This document shows positions 31,764 through 40,925 of a stretch of DNA of 64,000 nt, one piece after another. Position numbers and translations under genes: made by a program. The notes below the pieces were generated by a model. The model had not been told where the DNA came from and did not search any database. It was given only the letters and a program-made list of their open reading frames with translations. The stretch lies in assembly GCF_000282475.1 (NCBI RefSeq), contig NZ_AKJF01000063.1:1-64000 (forward strand). The letters are read 5' to 3'. Source of the DNA: Pseudomonas sp. GM78. Lineage in GTDB: Bacteria > Pseudomonadota > Gammaproteobacteria > Pseudomonadales > Pseudomonadaceae. Numbering within the stretch: position 1 is the first letter of the stretch; every line of letters begins with the position of its first letter.

Positions 31764-32270
31764 ATGACTGCGTTGAAATACCTCCAGGCCTACCCGGCCA
31801 GCTTGCAGGACCAGGTGCGTCAGTTGATCGCCGACGGCCGGCTGGGCGATTACCTGAACCAGCGCTACCCGCAAAAGCATGCCGTGCAGAGCGACAAGGC
31901 GCTGTATACCTATGCCCTGGACCTCAAGCAGGAATTCCTGCGTAACGCCCCATCCATCGACAAGGTGCTCTTCGACAACCGTCTGGACCTGACCCATCGT
32001 GCGCTTGGCCTGCACACCACGATCTCCCGGGTGCAAGGCGGCAAGCTCAAGGCCAAGAAAGAAATCCGCATTGCCTCATTGTTCAAGGAGGCGCCGTCGG
32101 AGTTTCTGAAAATGATCGTGGTGCATGAGTTGGCGCACTTCAAGGAATCCGACCACAACAAGGCATTCTACAAACTGTGCGAGCACATGTTGCCCGGGTA
32201 TCACCAGGTGGAGTTCGATGTGCGGGTGTACCTGACCTGGCGGGATTTGCCGGCGCCCACAGGCGCGTAG
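31764..32270 (+). CDS. YgjP-like (M48-type) metallopeptidase domain protein
   Basis: 168 residues from the ATG at 31764. The zinc motif HELAH is in MIVVHELAHFKESDHNKAFY (about residues 121-125), with the third ligand likely in the following DHNKAF/CEHM segment. This is the layout of YgjP/WLM-type metallopeptidases. Cytoplasmic; the natural substrate is unknown. It follows the GGDEF-EAL gene by 45 bp. Its stop codon TAG is part of a dispersed repeat unit, so its C-terminus may have been redefined by that repeat. Confidence 0.82.
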   Translation: MTALKYLQAYPASLQDQVRQLIADGRLGDYLNQRYPQKHAVQSDKALYTYALDLKQEFLRNAPSIDKVLFDNRLDLTHRALGLHTTISRVQGGKLKAKKEIRIASLFKEAPSEFLKMIVVHELAHFKESDHNKAFYKLCEHMLPGYHQVEFDVRVYLTWRDLPAPTGA

Positions 32271-32301
32271 GAGCTGCCGCAGGCTGCGATCTCTTGATCT
32301 T
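32267..32301. repeat. Single copy of the TAGGAGCTGCCGCAGGCTGCGATC repeat
   Basis: One unpaired copy, beginning at the TAG stop codon of the metallopeptidase gene and ending just before the ribosome binding site of the next gene. Confidence 0.75.
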
Positions 32302-32315
32302 AAAAAGGAGCAAAC

Positions 32316-32615
32316 GTGACAGAAGTAAGCAAGACCAGGAGCAGCTTCTACCGCCGCCTGTACGTGGCGTACCTGATCGACAGCGGCCTGGCCAGCAGCG
32401 TTCCGGCATTGACCGAAGTCACCGGCATGCCCCGGCGCACAGCCCAGGACACCATCGCCGCCCTGGCGGATCTGGATATCGTTTGCGAGTTCGAGCAGGA
32501 AGAGGGCGCGCGCAACCATGCCGGGCGCTATCGGATTCGCGGGTGGGGAGCGATTGATCGCGGCTGGATCGAGCGCAATCTTCGGCAGATCAAGGCGGTG
32601 TTGGAGTATCCCTGA
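32316..32615 (+). CDS. Small winged helix-turn-helix protein
   Basis: 99 residues from a GTG at 32316 with AAAGGAG 7 bases upstream. A helix-turn-helix is predicted at about 25-55 (SSVPALTEVTGMPRRTAQDT then IAALADLDIV) followed by a wing (EQEEGARNHAGRYRI). It is probably a DNA-binding regulator. It lies 45 bp after the metallopeptidase gene. Its targets are not visible. Confidence 0.72.
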   Translation: MTEVSKTRSSFYRRLYVAYLIDSGLASSVPALTEVTGMPRRTAQDTIAALADLDIVCEFEQEEGARNHAGRYRIRGWGAIDRGWIERNLRQIKAVLEYP

Positions 32616-32643
32616 ATTTCCGCGGTGTTTGATCTGACTCCTT

Positions 32644-32718
32644 CGCGAGCAAGCCCGCTCCCATACAGATCTTCGGCGTAGCAAAGATCTACTGTGGGAG
32701 CGAGCCTGCTCGCGATGG
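32644..32718. repeat. REP pair, mixed stem (GCGAGC / GCCCGC)
   Basis: The first unit CGCGAGCAAGCCCGCTCCCA has mismatched arms; the second, TGGGAGCGAGCCTGCTCGCGAT, is regular. They lie in opposite orientation between convergent genes. Confidence 0.8.
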
Positions 32719-32723
32719 GGGCC

Positions 32724-33176
32724 TCAGGAACGCCGCATGCCGATATGTGGAATCCCGTCCTCGACATACTCCTCACCCGCGACCTCAAACCCGTACCGCC
32801 CGTAATACCCCTGCAAATGCGCCTGGGCCGAGAGATAGACCGGCATCTCGGGCCAGCGCTTTTCAATCTGCTTCAGCGTCTGGGCCATCATCTCATGGCC
32901 CAGCCCGGTGCCTCGCGCCTGTGGCGCAATGATCACACGGCCGATCACCACATCTCCGCCCTGTAGCTCGGGATCGAGCAAGCGCAGGTAGGCCACCAGC
33001 CGATCTTCGTCCCAGGCCATCAAGTGGCAGGTATCGCCCTCCAGGTCCTGGCCATCGATGTCCTGATAGATGCATTTCTGCTCCACGACGAACACTTCGG
33101 CGCGCAGCTGCAAAATGGCATACAGCTGCTCTTTGCCCAGATCGCTGTGGTGTTTGCAGACCCAGTTGATTGTCAT
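32724..33176 (-). CDS. elaA: GNAT family N-acetyltransferase, ElaA type
   Basis: 150 residues from the ATG at 33176. The ElaA start reads LYAILQLRAEVFVVEQKC, followed by YQDIDGQDLEGD. The acetyl-CoA loop is in IAPQARGTGLGHEMM (Q/R-x-x-G-x-G/A near residue 88), and YYGRYGFEVAGEEYVEDGIPH closes the domain. The acceptor substrate is not known. Single gene, divergent from the binding-protein gene at 33432. Confidence 0.88.
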   Translation of the reverse strand: MTINWVCKHHSDLGKEQLYAILQLRAEVFVVEQKCIYQDIDGQDLEGDTCHLMAWDEDRLVAYLRLLDPELQGGDVVIGRVIIAPQARGTGLGHEMMAQTLKQIEKRWPEMPVYLSAQAHLQGYYGRYGFEVAGEEYVEDGIPHIGMRRS

Positions 33177-33431
33177 GTGTCGATTCCCTGAAAACGTCCT
33201 GGTGATACTAGGCGCCTCGACGACAGATGTCTTGATGGCGTAGGAATCTGAAACAATGACCAAAATGCCATCATTCATTTAACGCGACGCTGTCTTCTTT
33301 GTGTAATCTGAAATCAAGCGATGTGCAGTGCTGCAACGCGCTGACATCGAGGGCCTGGGGGTGCCGGTACGGGGTCTTGGCGTTTTGGCTGAAAACACGT
33401 CGGGCAACCCGCCCGCTAAGGATTTTCTGGC

Positions 33432-34169
33432 ATGCCGCGATTGCATCGAGCCTTTGCCTTGATTGGATTGCTGTTGCTGACCGGAACGGTGGCAGCAGAA
33501 AAGTTGCGGCTGGTGGCGGATGCCTGGCCGCCCTTTACCGACGCCACGTTGTATAACGGCGGGCTGGCCACGGATATTGTCAGTACCGCCCTGGCGCGGG
33601 CCGGCTATGCCAGTGATTTCGAGCAGGTGCCCTGGGCCCGGGCCTTGCTGGGAGTGGGCGAGGGCCGCTATGACGTTCTGGTCAATGCCTGGTTCGACGA
33701 GGAGCGCACAAGGCTCGGTCAGTTTTCGGGCGAGTACCTGGTCAATCGCGTGCGCTTTCTCAAGCGTAAAGATGTGCCCATCGAATTCGCCAATTTGCAG
33801 CAGCTCTACACCTACCCGATTTCGGTGGTTCGTGGCTACGCCTACTCACCCAGCTTCGATCAAGATGTGTCATTGCAGAAGATTCCGGTACACAACTTCG
33901 CCATGGCTGTGCGCATGGTCGCTGCCGATAGGGTCAAGCTGACCCTGGAAGACGAATACGTCGCTCGTTACTACTTGGCCCGCGAGTCCCCCAAGGTCCG
34001 TAATGCGGTGGAGTTCTTGCCCAAGCCGTTGACCGAGAATGGCTTGCACATCCTGGTCAGCCTGAAAAATCCGCAGCATGAGCAGATCGTCGCCGGTTTT
34101 GACCGCGCCATAGCGGCAATGAAGGCCGACGGCAGTTATGCACGGCTGATGAAGCGACACGGAATGTAA
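33432..34169 (+). CDS. Orphan periplasmic substrate-binding protein, SBP family 3
   Basis: 245 residues. A signal peptide (MPRLHRAFALIGLLLLTG, cut near VAA-EK) is followed by LRLVADAWPPFTDATL and LVNAWFDEERTRLGQFS, the family 3 start and hinge region. It resembles the protein at 6617-7432 in length and layout. No transporter permease or ATPase adjoins it. Possible roles are binding polar amino acids or acting as an unconnected sensor component. The 255 bp before it show no recognisable element. Confidence 0.75.
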   Translation: MPRLHRAFALIGLLLLTGTVAAEKLRLVADAWPPFTDATLYNGGLATDIVSTALARAGYASDFEQVPWARALLGVGEGRYDVLVNAWFDEERTRLGQFSGEYLVNRVRFLKRKDVPIEFANLQQLYTYPISVVRGYAYSPSFDQDVSLQKIPVHNFAMAVRMVAADRVKLTLEDEYVARYYLARESPKVRNAVEFLPKPLTENGLHILVSLKNPQHEQIVAGFDRAIAAMKADGSYARLMKRHGM

Positions 34170-34191
34170 GGTGTGGCTGCCACCACCGCGC

Positions 34192-36375
34192 TCAATCCTC
34201 GCTGGTGTCCTTGATCAAATGCGCCGCCAGCGTGCGCAACGGCCCCAACTGTCGGCAGATCAGCGCCAGTTGCGTCTGCACCAATCGCTGCCCCTCGTCG
34301 ATTTCATCGGGCATCTGCTCGAGCGTGTTGGCCAGCGCTTCCTCCTCATCGCTCTGAATGGCAATGGCGGCTTTACTCGCCAGGCCTTGGGCGATTTCAT
34401 CGATGCTGGCGGCCAGTTTCACCCCCGCGCCTTCAATCAGGTGTTCGCGTACATCCTGCGGTAATTGAGTTTCCCGGTGTGCGCCCAGCCCGGACAAATA
34501 ACTGAGCAAGGTGTGCGACAACACCAGGAAGCGGAACCCGACATCCGCTTCCTTACGGAAATGCCCCGGCTCCATCAGCATGTTGGCCAGGGTGGTCGAC
34601 AGCGCCGCGTCGGCATTGTGTGCGTTACGCCGCGCCAGGCGATACGCCAGGTCATCGCTTTTGCCGGCGGCGTATTGCTGCATGATCTGGCGCAGGTAAA
34701 TGCTGTTGCAGGTCAGGGTGTTGGCCAGCACTTTGTTCAGGCGCCGACCCTGCCAGTCCGGGAGGAACAGGAACACCGCCAGGCCGGCGATCAGGCTGCC
34801 GAGCAAGGTATCGAACAGGCGAGGCAGGAACAGCCCGTACCCGTCGCCCACCTGGTTGAAGCAGAACAGCACCATCAGGGTGATCGCCGCCGTCGCCAAG
34901 GTATAACGTGTGGTGCGGTTGGTAAAGAACACCACCCCGGCGGCAATCGCGAAACACGACTGGATCAGCGGGTTGGGGAACAGGTCGAAGAGGGCCCAGG
35001 CCAGGGTCAGGCCGATCGCGGTGCCGATGATCCGCTGGCCGAGCTTGCGCCTTGTTGCGCCGTAGTTCGGTTGGCAGACGAACAGCGTCGTGAGGATGAT
35101 CCAGTAACCTTGGGACGGGTGGATCAAATGCACCATCGCGTAGCCGATGCTCAAGGCCAGGGGCAAGCGCAGGGCATGACGGAACAGCAGCGAGGTCGGC
35201 GTCAGCTGCGTGCGCAAGCGTACCCAGACATCCTTCAAATTGCGTGGCGAGCGGTCGAGCAGGCTGCTGTCGGTAGCGTCGGCCAGGGTGTCGGGGTTGC
35301 TGGCATCGCTGAGCAGGCGGTCGAGTGTGCCCAGGTTGGCCGCCAGTGCTCGCAGTGAGCGCAGCAGCCCGCGCCAGGCGGGATTGCTCTGGATGCGCAG
35401 ATGTTCGAGGGAGGCGTGCAGGTCGCCGAGGGCTTCGGCGAAACTCGCATCATAGGTGAATGGCTGGCGCATCTGGATCGATTCGGCCAGGGCGCGGCAG
35501 GCCTTGCCTTGCTGGCGCAGCAGGCGCTGGCAGCGGAACAGCACGTCGCTGTGAAAGAAGGCTTCGGCCAGGGCGTTGTAAGGGTAGTGCGAGGAACTGG
35601 CGCGTTCGTGGATGTCCTGGGCGAGGAAGTACAGCTTCAGGTAGCGGCTGACTTTCGAGCCGGGGCGACCGTTGCCGACCCGGTGCAGGATGATTTCCTT
35701 GGCCGCGTTGAGTGCCGCAACCACGCGGCCGTTCTGCTGGGCCAGTTCCAGACGACGGGCTTGCACGTCCATCTGGCGGATGGGCTCGAAGAGTGACGAC
35801 TTCAATTTCAGGTAATAACCCAGCTCCCGGAACAGTTTCGCCAGGCTCTGCTGCACGGGCTGATTGGAAAACATCGCCTGCCACAGCACTGAGAGCAACC
35901 CGTACCAGGCGGCGCCCGCCACCAGCAGCACCGGCTCATGCCAGAAATCGGTGACCGCGCCGCCTCGCTGATCGACGCCGATCATGGTGTAGACCGAAAG
36001 AATCAGCGTCGCCGAGGCAATCGCCCCATAACGTTCGCCCAAGGCGCCGAGCATGGTCAGGCAGAAGGCGGCCAGGGCGAAGGCGATGATAAAGAGAACG
36101 GGGTAGGGGAACAGCAGTTCGACCGACAGCGCGGCGACGGCGAAACATACGAGCGTCACCGCCAGCGCGTTGAGGCGCCCCTGCCAGCTGTCATCGGTTT
36201 CAGCCAGGGCGCTGGCGATAATCCCCAGGAACAACGGGATCAACAGCCCCATTTCATCCTGATACCAGCACAACGCCATGGTGCCGGTCAGGGCGATGAA
36301 TACCCGCACGCTGTAGCTGAATTTATCCAGCGCCCAAAGGCGGCGCAGAGACTGACGGAGCGAGGTCGATGACAT
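34192..36375 (-). CDS. yccS: YccS/FUSC family inner membrane transporter
   Basis: 727 residues. Two blocks of membrane segments (about 25-170 and 400-540) flank soluble regions, the pattern of the YccS/YhfK fusaric-acid-resistance-like family. Conserved pieces include GTMALCWYQDEMGLLIPLFLG split around residue 30-50 and PSQGYWIILTTLFVCQPNYG near 430. It is thought to export aromatic acids or similar compounds; the substrate is not shown. Start ATG at 36375. It converges with the binding-protein gene, only 22 bp away. Confidence 0.88.
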   Translation of the reverse strand: MSSTSLRQSLRRLWALDKFSYSVRVFIALTGTMALCWYQDEMGLLIPLFLGIIASALAETDDSWQGRLNALAVTLVCFAVAALSVELLFPYPVLFIIAFALAAFCLTMLGALGERYGAIASATLILSVYTMIGVDQRGGAVTDFWHEPVLLVAGAAWYGLLSVLWQAMFSNQPVQQSLAKLFRELGYYLKLKSSLFEPIRQMDVQARRLELAQQNGRVVAALNAAKEIILHRVGNGRPGSKVSRYLKLYFLAQDIHERASSSHYPYNALAEAFFHSDVLFRCQRLLRQQGKACRALAESIQMRQPFTYDASFAEALGDLHASLEHLRIQSNPAWRGLLRSLRALAANLGTLDRLLSDASNPDTLADATDSSLLDRSPRNLKDVWVRLRTQLTPTSLLFRHALRLPLALSIGYAMVHLIHPSQGYWIILTTLFVCQPNYGATRRKLGQRIIGTAIGLTLAWALFDLFPNPLIQSCFAIAAGVVFFTNRTTRYTLATAAITLMVLFCFNQVGDGYGLFLPRLFDTLLGSLIAGLAVFLFLPDWQGRRLNKVLANTLTCNSIYLRQIMQQYAAGKSDDLAYRLARRNAHNADAALSTTLANMLMEPGHFRKEADVGFRFLVLSHTLLSYLSGLGAHRETQLPQDVREHLIEGAGVKLAASIDEIAQGLASKAAIAIQSDEEEALANTLEQMPDEIDEGQRLVQTQLALICRQLGPLRTLAAHLIKDTSED

Positions 36376-36494
36376 GAAGTGCGAAGGCCTTCCGAGGCAA
36401 TGACGCTAAATTGAGCCAGTAATGACGCCGACGCAATGGCGGCGATCACATCTGACAGCAAAATCTGTTCCTTTATCGATCAGTGCAAAATCAA

Positions 36495-36585
36495 TGTGGG
36501 AGTGAGCCTGCTCGCGATGAGGCCGTTACATTCAACATTCATGTCGACTGTCAGACCGCCATCGCGAGCAGGCTCACTCCCACAG
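36495..36585. repeat. REP pair, GTGAGC stem variant
   Basis: TGGGAGTGAGCCTGCTCGCGAT and the inverse ATCGCGAGCAGGCTCACTCCCA, about 45 bp apart, between YccS and the YhiN-like gene. Confidence 0.83.
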
Positions 36586-36598
36586 GTATTGCGTTGAA

Positions 36599-37777
36599 TC
36601 AGACGTACTGCGCAGCCGCGTAACCGGAAGCCCAGGCCCACTGGAAGTTGAAACCGCCCAGGTGCCCGGTGACGTCGAGCACTTCGCCGATGAAATACAG
36701 GCCAGGGCTTTTCAGCGATTCCATGGTCTTGGACGACACTTCATTGGTATTGACGCCACCTAGGGTCACTTCGGCAGTGCGATAGCCTTCGGTGCCCGCA
36801 GGCACGACTTTCCAGCTCGCCAGTTTTTCCGCGACATCGGCCAGTTCGGCGTGGGTGTACTGCTTCATCGGTTTGGAGACGAACCAGTTGTCCGCCAGCA
36901 AATTGGCCATCTTCTTGGTGAAGATTTCACCCAGCAGGGTTTTCAGTTCGCTGTTCGGGCGTTCGGCTTGTTGCTGTTGCAGCCAGCTAGGTACGTCGTG
37001 GTCCGGCATCAGGTTGATTTCAACCGTATCGCCGGATTCCCAAAACGAGGAAATCTGCAAGATCGCCGGGCCGCTGAGGCCGCGGTGGGTGAACAGGATG
37101 TTTTCGCGGAAGCTCTGGTCGTTGCAGCTGACCAGGCAATCCACCGACGTGCCGGACAGCTCGGTGCACAGTTCCTTGAGCTGATCGGTGATGGTGAACG
37201 GCACCAGGCCGGCGCGGGTCGGGAGCAATTCGTGACCAAATTGCTTGGCCACTTGATAGCCAAAACCGGTGGCGCCCAGGGTTGGAATCGACAGGCCGCC
37301 GGTGGCGACGACCAGTGATTCGCAGGTGATCTGGCCCAGGGTGGTGTCCAGCAAGTAGCCCTTCTCAAGCTTCTCGATGGTCTGGATCGAGGTGTCCAGG
37401 TGCAGGCTGACACCGACCTGACTGCACTCATCGAGCAACATTTCGAGGATGTCGCTGGACTTGTTATCGCAGAACAGTTGGCCGAGCTTTTTCTCGTGGT
37501 ACGGCACGCCATGCTTGGCGACCATGCCGATGAAATCCCACTGGGTGTAGCGCGCCAGGGCCGATTTGCAGAAGTGGGCGTTCTGCGAGAGAAAATTGCC
37601 AGGTTCTGTGTACATGTTGGTGAAATTGCAGCGGCCACCGCCCGACATCAGGATTTTCTTGCCGGCCTTGTTGGCGTGGTCAAGTAGCAGCACCTTGCGC
37701 CCGCGCCCGGCGGCGGTCAGTGCACACATCAACCCTGCGGCGCCAGCGCCAATGATCACGACTTCGGTAGAGCGCAA
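36599..37777 (-). CDS. FAD-dependent oxidoreductase, YhiN/HI0933 family
   Basis: 392 residues. The FAD motif is EVVIIGAGAAGLMCALTAA at the start, then LLDHANKAGKKILMSGGGRCNFTN, which is diagnostic for the YhiN/HI0933 group, and GFNFQWAWASGYAAAQYV at the end. The physiological substrate is unknown. The start codon is TTG at 37777, supported by GAGGAC 8 bases upstream; no ATG fits. REP pairs flank it on both sides. Confidence 0.85.
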   Translation of the reverse strand: MRSTEVVIIGAGAAGLMCALTAAGRGRKVLLLDHANKAGKKILMSGGGRCNFTNMYTEPGNFLSQNAHFCKSALARYTQWDFIGMVAKHGVPYHEKKLGQLFCDNKSSDILEMLLDECSQVGVSLHLDTSIQTIEKLEKGYLLDTTLGQITCESLVVATGGLSIPTLGATGFGYQVAKQFGHELLPTRAGLVPFTITDQLKELCTELSGTSVDCLVSCNDQSFRENILFTHRGLSGPAILQISSFWESGDTVEINLMPDHDVPSWLQQQQAERPNSELKTLLGEIFTKKMANLLADNWFVSKPMKQYTHAELADVAEKLASWKVVPAGTEGYRTAEVTLGGVNTNEVSSKTMESLKSPGLYFIGEVLDVTGHLGGFNFQWAWASGYAAAQYV

Positions 37778-37811
37778 AACGGTGTCCTCTTAATGTGTCA
37801 CCACAAAAAAC

Positions 37812-37902
37812 TGTGGGAGCGGGCTTGCCCGCGATGAGGCCGGCACATCCAACATACATGTTGTCTGTCAGTCCGCTATCGCGGGCAAGCCCGCTCCCAC
37901 AG
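37812..37902. repeat. REP pair, GCGGGC stem type
   Basis: TGGGAGCGGGCTTGCCCGCGAT and its inverse, about 45 bp apart, between dbpA and the YhiN-like gene. Confidence 0.87.
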
Positions 37903-37917
37903 GGGTACGTGCAGTTC

Positions 37918-39303
37918 TTACAGGATGCGCACGCGCAACGAACGGCCCTTGATCTTGCCGTCGTTCAGGCGCTGTAAGGCCTGCTTGGCGACGCCGCGCT
38001 CCACGGCCACATAGGCCTGGAAGTCGAAAATCGCGATCTTGCCGACCTGGGCGCCCGGGATGCCGGCTTCACCGGTCAGTGCACCCAGAATGTCGCCAGG
38101 ACGCACTTTGTCCTTGCGGCCTGCGCCGATACACAGGGTGCTCATCTGCGGCAGCAGCGGGCCGCCGCCCTTGGAGGTGAGGTTGTCCACCTGATCCCAG
38201 GTCAACGGCGACTTCTGCAATTGCTCAATGGCTTGGGCACGCTGTGCTTCGGACGGCGCGACCAGGCTGATGGCCAGGCCTTTCTCACCAGCACGACCGG
38301 TACGGCCGACACGGTGGATGTGGATTTCCGAATCACGGGCCAGCTCGACGTTGATCACCATGTCCAGGGAATCGATGTCCAGGCCGCGCGCGGCGACGTC
38401 GGTGGCTACCAGGACCGAAGTACTGCGGTTGGCGAACATCGCCAGCACCTGGTCGCGATCACGCTGTTCCAGATCGCCGTGCAGGCCGACGGCGGAGATG
38501 CCCTTGGCCGTCAGGTGGTCAACGGTTTCCTGGACCTGCTGCTTGGTGAAGCAGAACGCCACGCAGGACGCCGGGCGGAAGTGGCCCAGCACCTTGGTCA
38601 CGGCGCTCATGCGATCGTCCGGGGAAATTTCGTAGAAGCGCTGCTCGATCTGCGTATCGTCGTGGAACGCCTCGGCCTTCACTTGTTGCGGGTTGCGCAT
38701 GAACTTCGCCGCCAGCTGCTTGATGCCCACCGGATAGGTGGCGGAGAACAGCAGGGTCTGGCGACGTTCCGGGGCCTGCATGATGATTTCTTCGATGGAG
38801 TCGTAGAAACCCATGTCGAGCATGCGGTCGGCTTCGTCGAGGATCAGGGTGTTGAGGCCGTGCAGGACCAGCGAGCCCTTGCGCAGGTGCTGCTGGATGC
38901 GCCCAGGGGTGCCGACGATGATGTGCGCGCCGTGTTCCAGCGAAGCGATTTGCGGGCCGAGGGACACGCCGCCGCACAGGGTCAGGACCTTGATGTTGTC
39001 TTCGGCACGGGCCAGGCGACGGATTTCCTTGGCGACCTGGTCGGCCAGCTCACGGGTCGGGCACAGGATCAGCGCCTGGCAACCGAAGTAGCGCGGGTTG
39101 ATCGGGTTCAGCAGGCCGATGCCGAACGCGGCGGTCTTGCCGCTGCCGGTCTTGGCCTGGGCGATCAGGTCCATCCCCTTGAGGATCACCGGCAAGCTTT
39201 GCGCCTGGATCGGCGTCATCTGGGCATAACCGAGGGAGTCGAGGTTAGCCAGCATGGCGGCGGACAGCGGCAAAGTATTAAATTCGGTGGCGATGGTGGT
39301 CAC
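37918..39303 (-). CDS. dbpA: ATP-dependent RNA helicase DbpA
   Basis: 461 residues from a GTG at 39303 (a TTG five codons earlier is possible; neither has a strong ribosome binding site). The helicase core has AKTGSGKT, PTRELADQ, DEAD, SAT and HRVGRTGR. The C-terminal DbpA RNA-binding domain reads GRKDKVRPGDILGALTGEAG and KGRSLRVRIL; it recognises hairpin 92 of 23S rRNA in E. coli. It acts late in large ribosomal subunit assembly. It is shorter than RhlE at 4.5 kb and lacks a disordered tail. Confidence 0.94.
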   Translation of the reverse strand: MTTIATEFNTLPLSAAMLANLDSLGYAQMTPIQAQSLPVILKGMDLIAQAKTGSGKTAAFGIGLLNPINPRYFGCQALILCPTRELADQVAKEIRRLARAEDNIKVLTLCGGVSLGPQIASLEHGAHIIVGTPGRIQQHLRKGSLVLHGLNTLILDEADRMLDMGFYDSIEEIIMQAPERRQTLLFSATYPVGIKQLAAKFMRNPQQVKAEAFHDDTQIEQRFYEISPDDRMSAVTKVLGHFRPASCVAFCFTKQQVQETVDHLTAKGISAVGLHGDLEQRDRDQVLAMFANRSTSVLVATDVAARGLDIDSLDMVINVELARDSEIHIHRVGRTGRAGEKGLAISLVAPSEAQRAQAIEQLQKSPLTWDQVDNLTSKGGGPLLPQMSTLCIGAGRKDKVRPGDILGALTGEAGIPGAQVGKIAIFDFQAYVAVERGVAKQALQRLNDGKIKGRSLRVRIL

Positions 39304-39360
39304 GGGACTGGCCTGCAAAACAAAATGTCGCGCAGTGTACCAGTCCGATGGCCATTCGCC

Positions 39361-40788
39361 CTAAGGTTCGATGTGCTCTTCCGGACGCTTGACGCGCCGT
39401 CCGTCTTCCTTTGAGAGCTGGGAAAAGATCGTTGCGGCCAGCATGGCCATGATTCCGACGGTGACAAACGTCAGTTGGAACGCACCCAGCACGGTCTCGA
39501 CGCCATCGTTCCCGATCCCTGCCGTGAAACCGCCGAGCAGTGCACCGGCGCAGGCCACGCCCAGGCTCAGGGACAATTGCGCCACCACCGACAGCAGGCT
39601 GTTGCCGCTGCTGGCACTGGCGTCGTCGAGGTCGATCAGGGTCACGGTGTTCATCGCGGTGAACTGCAAGGAGTTGATCGCCCCGAGGATCGCCAGCAGG
39701 CACAGCAGTAGCCAGTACGGTGTCTGCTCGCTGACCAGCCCCATGCTCGCCAGCATGATCCCCAGCGCCAGGGTGTTGCCTGTCAGCACGATGCGGTAGC
39801 CCAGGCGTTCGATCAGCGGTCGCGCCACCCCTTTGGCGACCATCGCCGCAGCGGCCAGCGGCAGCATGCTCATCCCGGCCTGGGACGGTGAATAGCCCAG
39901 CGCCACTTGCAGCAGCAACGGCACGAGGAAGGGCAGAGCGCCGCTGCCGAGCCGGGCGAAAAGGTTGCCGAGGATGCCGACGGCGAAGGTCCGGGTCTTG
40001 AACAGCGACGGCGAAAACAGCGGATTGTCGATGTGCCCGGCGCGCAGCCAGTAGGCCGCCAGGCAAGCCATGCCGGCGAACAGCAGCAACATCACCCGCA
40101 GGTGCGGCAGGTGCAGTTCGCCCAGGCCTTCCATGGCGATGGTGATCAGGATCATCGCCGCGCCGAACAGCAGGAAACCCAGGCTATCGAAGCGGGTACG
40201 CTCGGAGCCGCGCAGGTCCGGGATGAATTTCCACACGGCGTAGCAGCCCACGAGTCCCACTGGCAGGTTGATCAGGAAGATCCAGTGCCAGGTCAGGTAC
40301 TGCACCATCCAGCCGCCCATGGTCGGGCCGATCAACGGCCCGAGCAGGCCGGGAATGGTGATGAAGCCCATGATTCGCACCAGCTCCGAGCGTGGGTAGG
40401 CGCGCAGTACCACCAATCGCCCGACCGGTAACATCAACGCACCGCCCAGCCCCTGGATGACCCGGGCACCGATCAGCATGCTCAGGGTGTTCGACATTGC
40501 ACAGAGCAACGAGCCGAAGCTGAACAGCAGGATGGCGCCGAAGAAGATTTTCCGGGTACCGAAGCGGTCGGCGATCCAGCCGGAGGCGGGGATCAGCAAG
40601 GCGACGGTGAGCATGTAGGCAATGATCACGCCCTGCATGCGCAGTGGATCTTCCGCCAGGTCGCGGGCCATGGCGGGCAGGGCGGTGTTGAGGATCGTCC
40701 CGTCGAGGGACTGCATGAAGAAGGCAATGGCGACGACCCAGGGCACCCAGCGTGCGGTGACAGGGTCGAGAGGCGGGCGGTTGGGCAT
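39361..40788 (-). CDS. MFS multidrug transporter, DHA2 family, MdtD-like
   Basis: 475 residues with 14 predicted membrane segments. Motif C-like and DHA2 features: SLDGTILNTALPAMA in helix 1, WIADRFGTRKIF (motif A), and GPLIGPTMGGWMVQYLTWHW in helix 5. It resembles MdtD more than EmrB. It is expected to export toxic or amphiphilic compounds with proton exchange. Start ATG at 40788 follows AAGAGG. The stop lies 57 bp before dbpA on the same strand, so read-through into dbpA is possible. Confidence 0.88.
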   Translation of the reverse strand: MPNRPPLDPVTARWVPWVVAIAFFMQSLDGTILNTALPAMARDLAEDPLRMQGVIIAYMLTVALLIPASGWIADRFGTRKIFFGAILLFSFGSLLCAMSNTLSMLIGARVIQGLGGALMLPVGRLVVLRAYPRSELVRIMGFITIPGLLGPLIGPTMGGWMVQYLTWHWIFLINLPVGLVGCYAVWKFIPDLRGSERTRFDSLGFLLFGAAMILITIAMEGLGELHLPHLRVMLLLFAGMACLAAYWLRAGHIDNPLFSPSLFKTRTFAVGILGNLFARLGSGALPFLVPLLLQVALGYSPSQAGMSMLPLAAAAMVAKGVARPLIERLGYRIVLTGNTLALGIMLASMGLVSEQTPYWLLLCLLAILGAINSLQFTAMNTVTLIDLDDASASSGNSLLSVVAQLSLSLGVACAGALLGGFTAGIGNDGVETVLGAFQLTFVTVGIMAMLAATIFSQLSKEDGRRVKRPEEHIEP

Positions 40789-40830
40789 GGAACCTCTTGT
40801 CAGTGTGAATCAGGTAAACCGTGGGGGCTT

Positions 40831-40921
40831 CATCGCGGGCAAGCCTTGCTCCTACAGGTATTGCGTCGTCCGCAAAACCTGGGCAACTCCCGATCCTGTA
40901 GGAGCAAGGCTTGCCCGCGAT
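40831..40921. repeat. REP pair, AAGGCTTGCCCGC type
   Basis: ATCGCGGGCAAGCCTTGCTCC and its inverse, about 45 bp apart, close to the stop of the TldE-like gene. Confidence 0.82.
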
Positions 40922-40925
40922 GCTT

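Noticed and set aside
39361-40788. Possible link between the MdtD-like exporter and the TldD/TldE-like pair as a peptide export system
   Set aside because: A REP pair separates them, the exporter is a drug-type MFS, and no precursor peptide gene was found.
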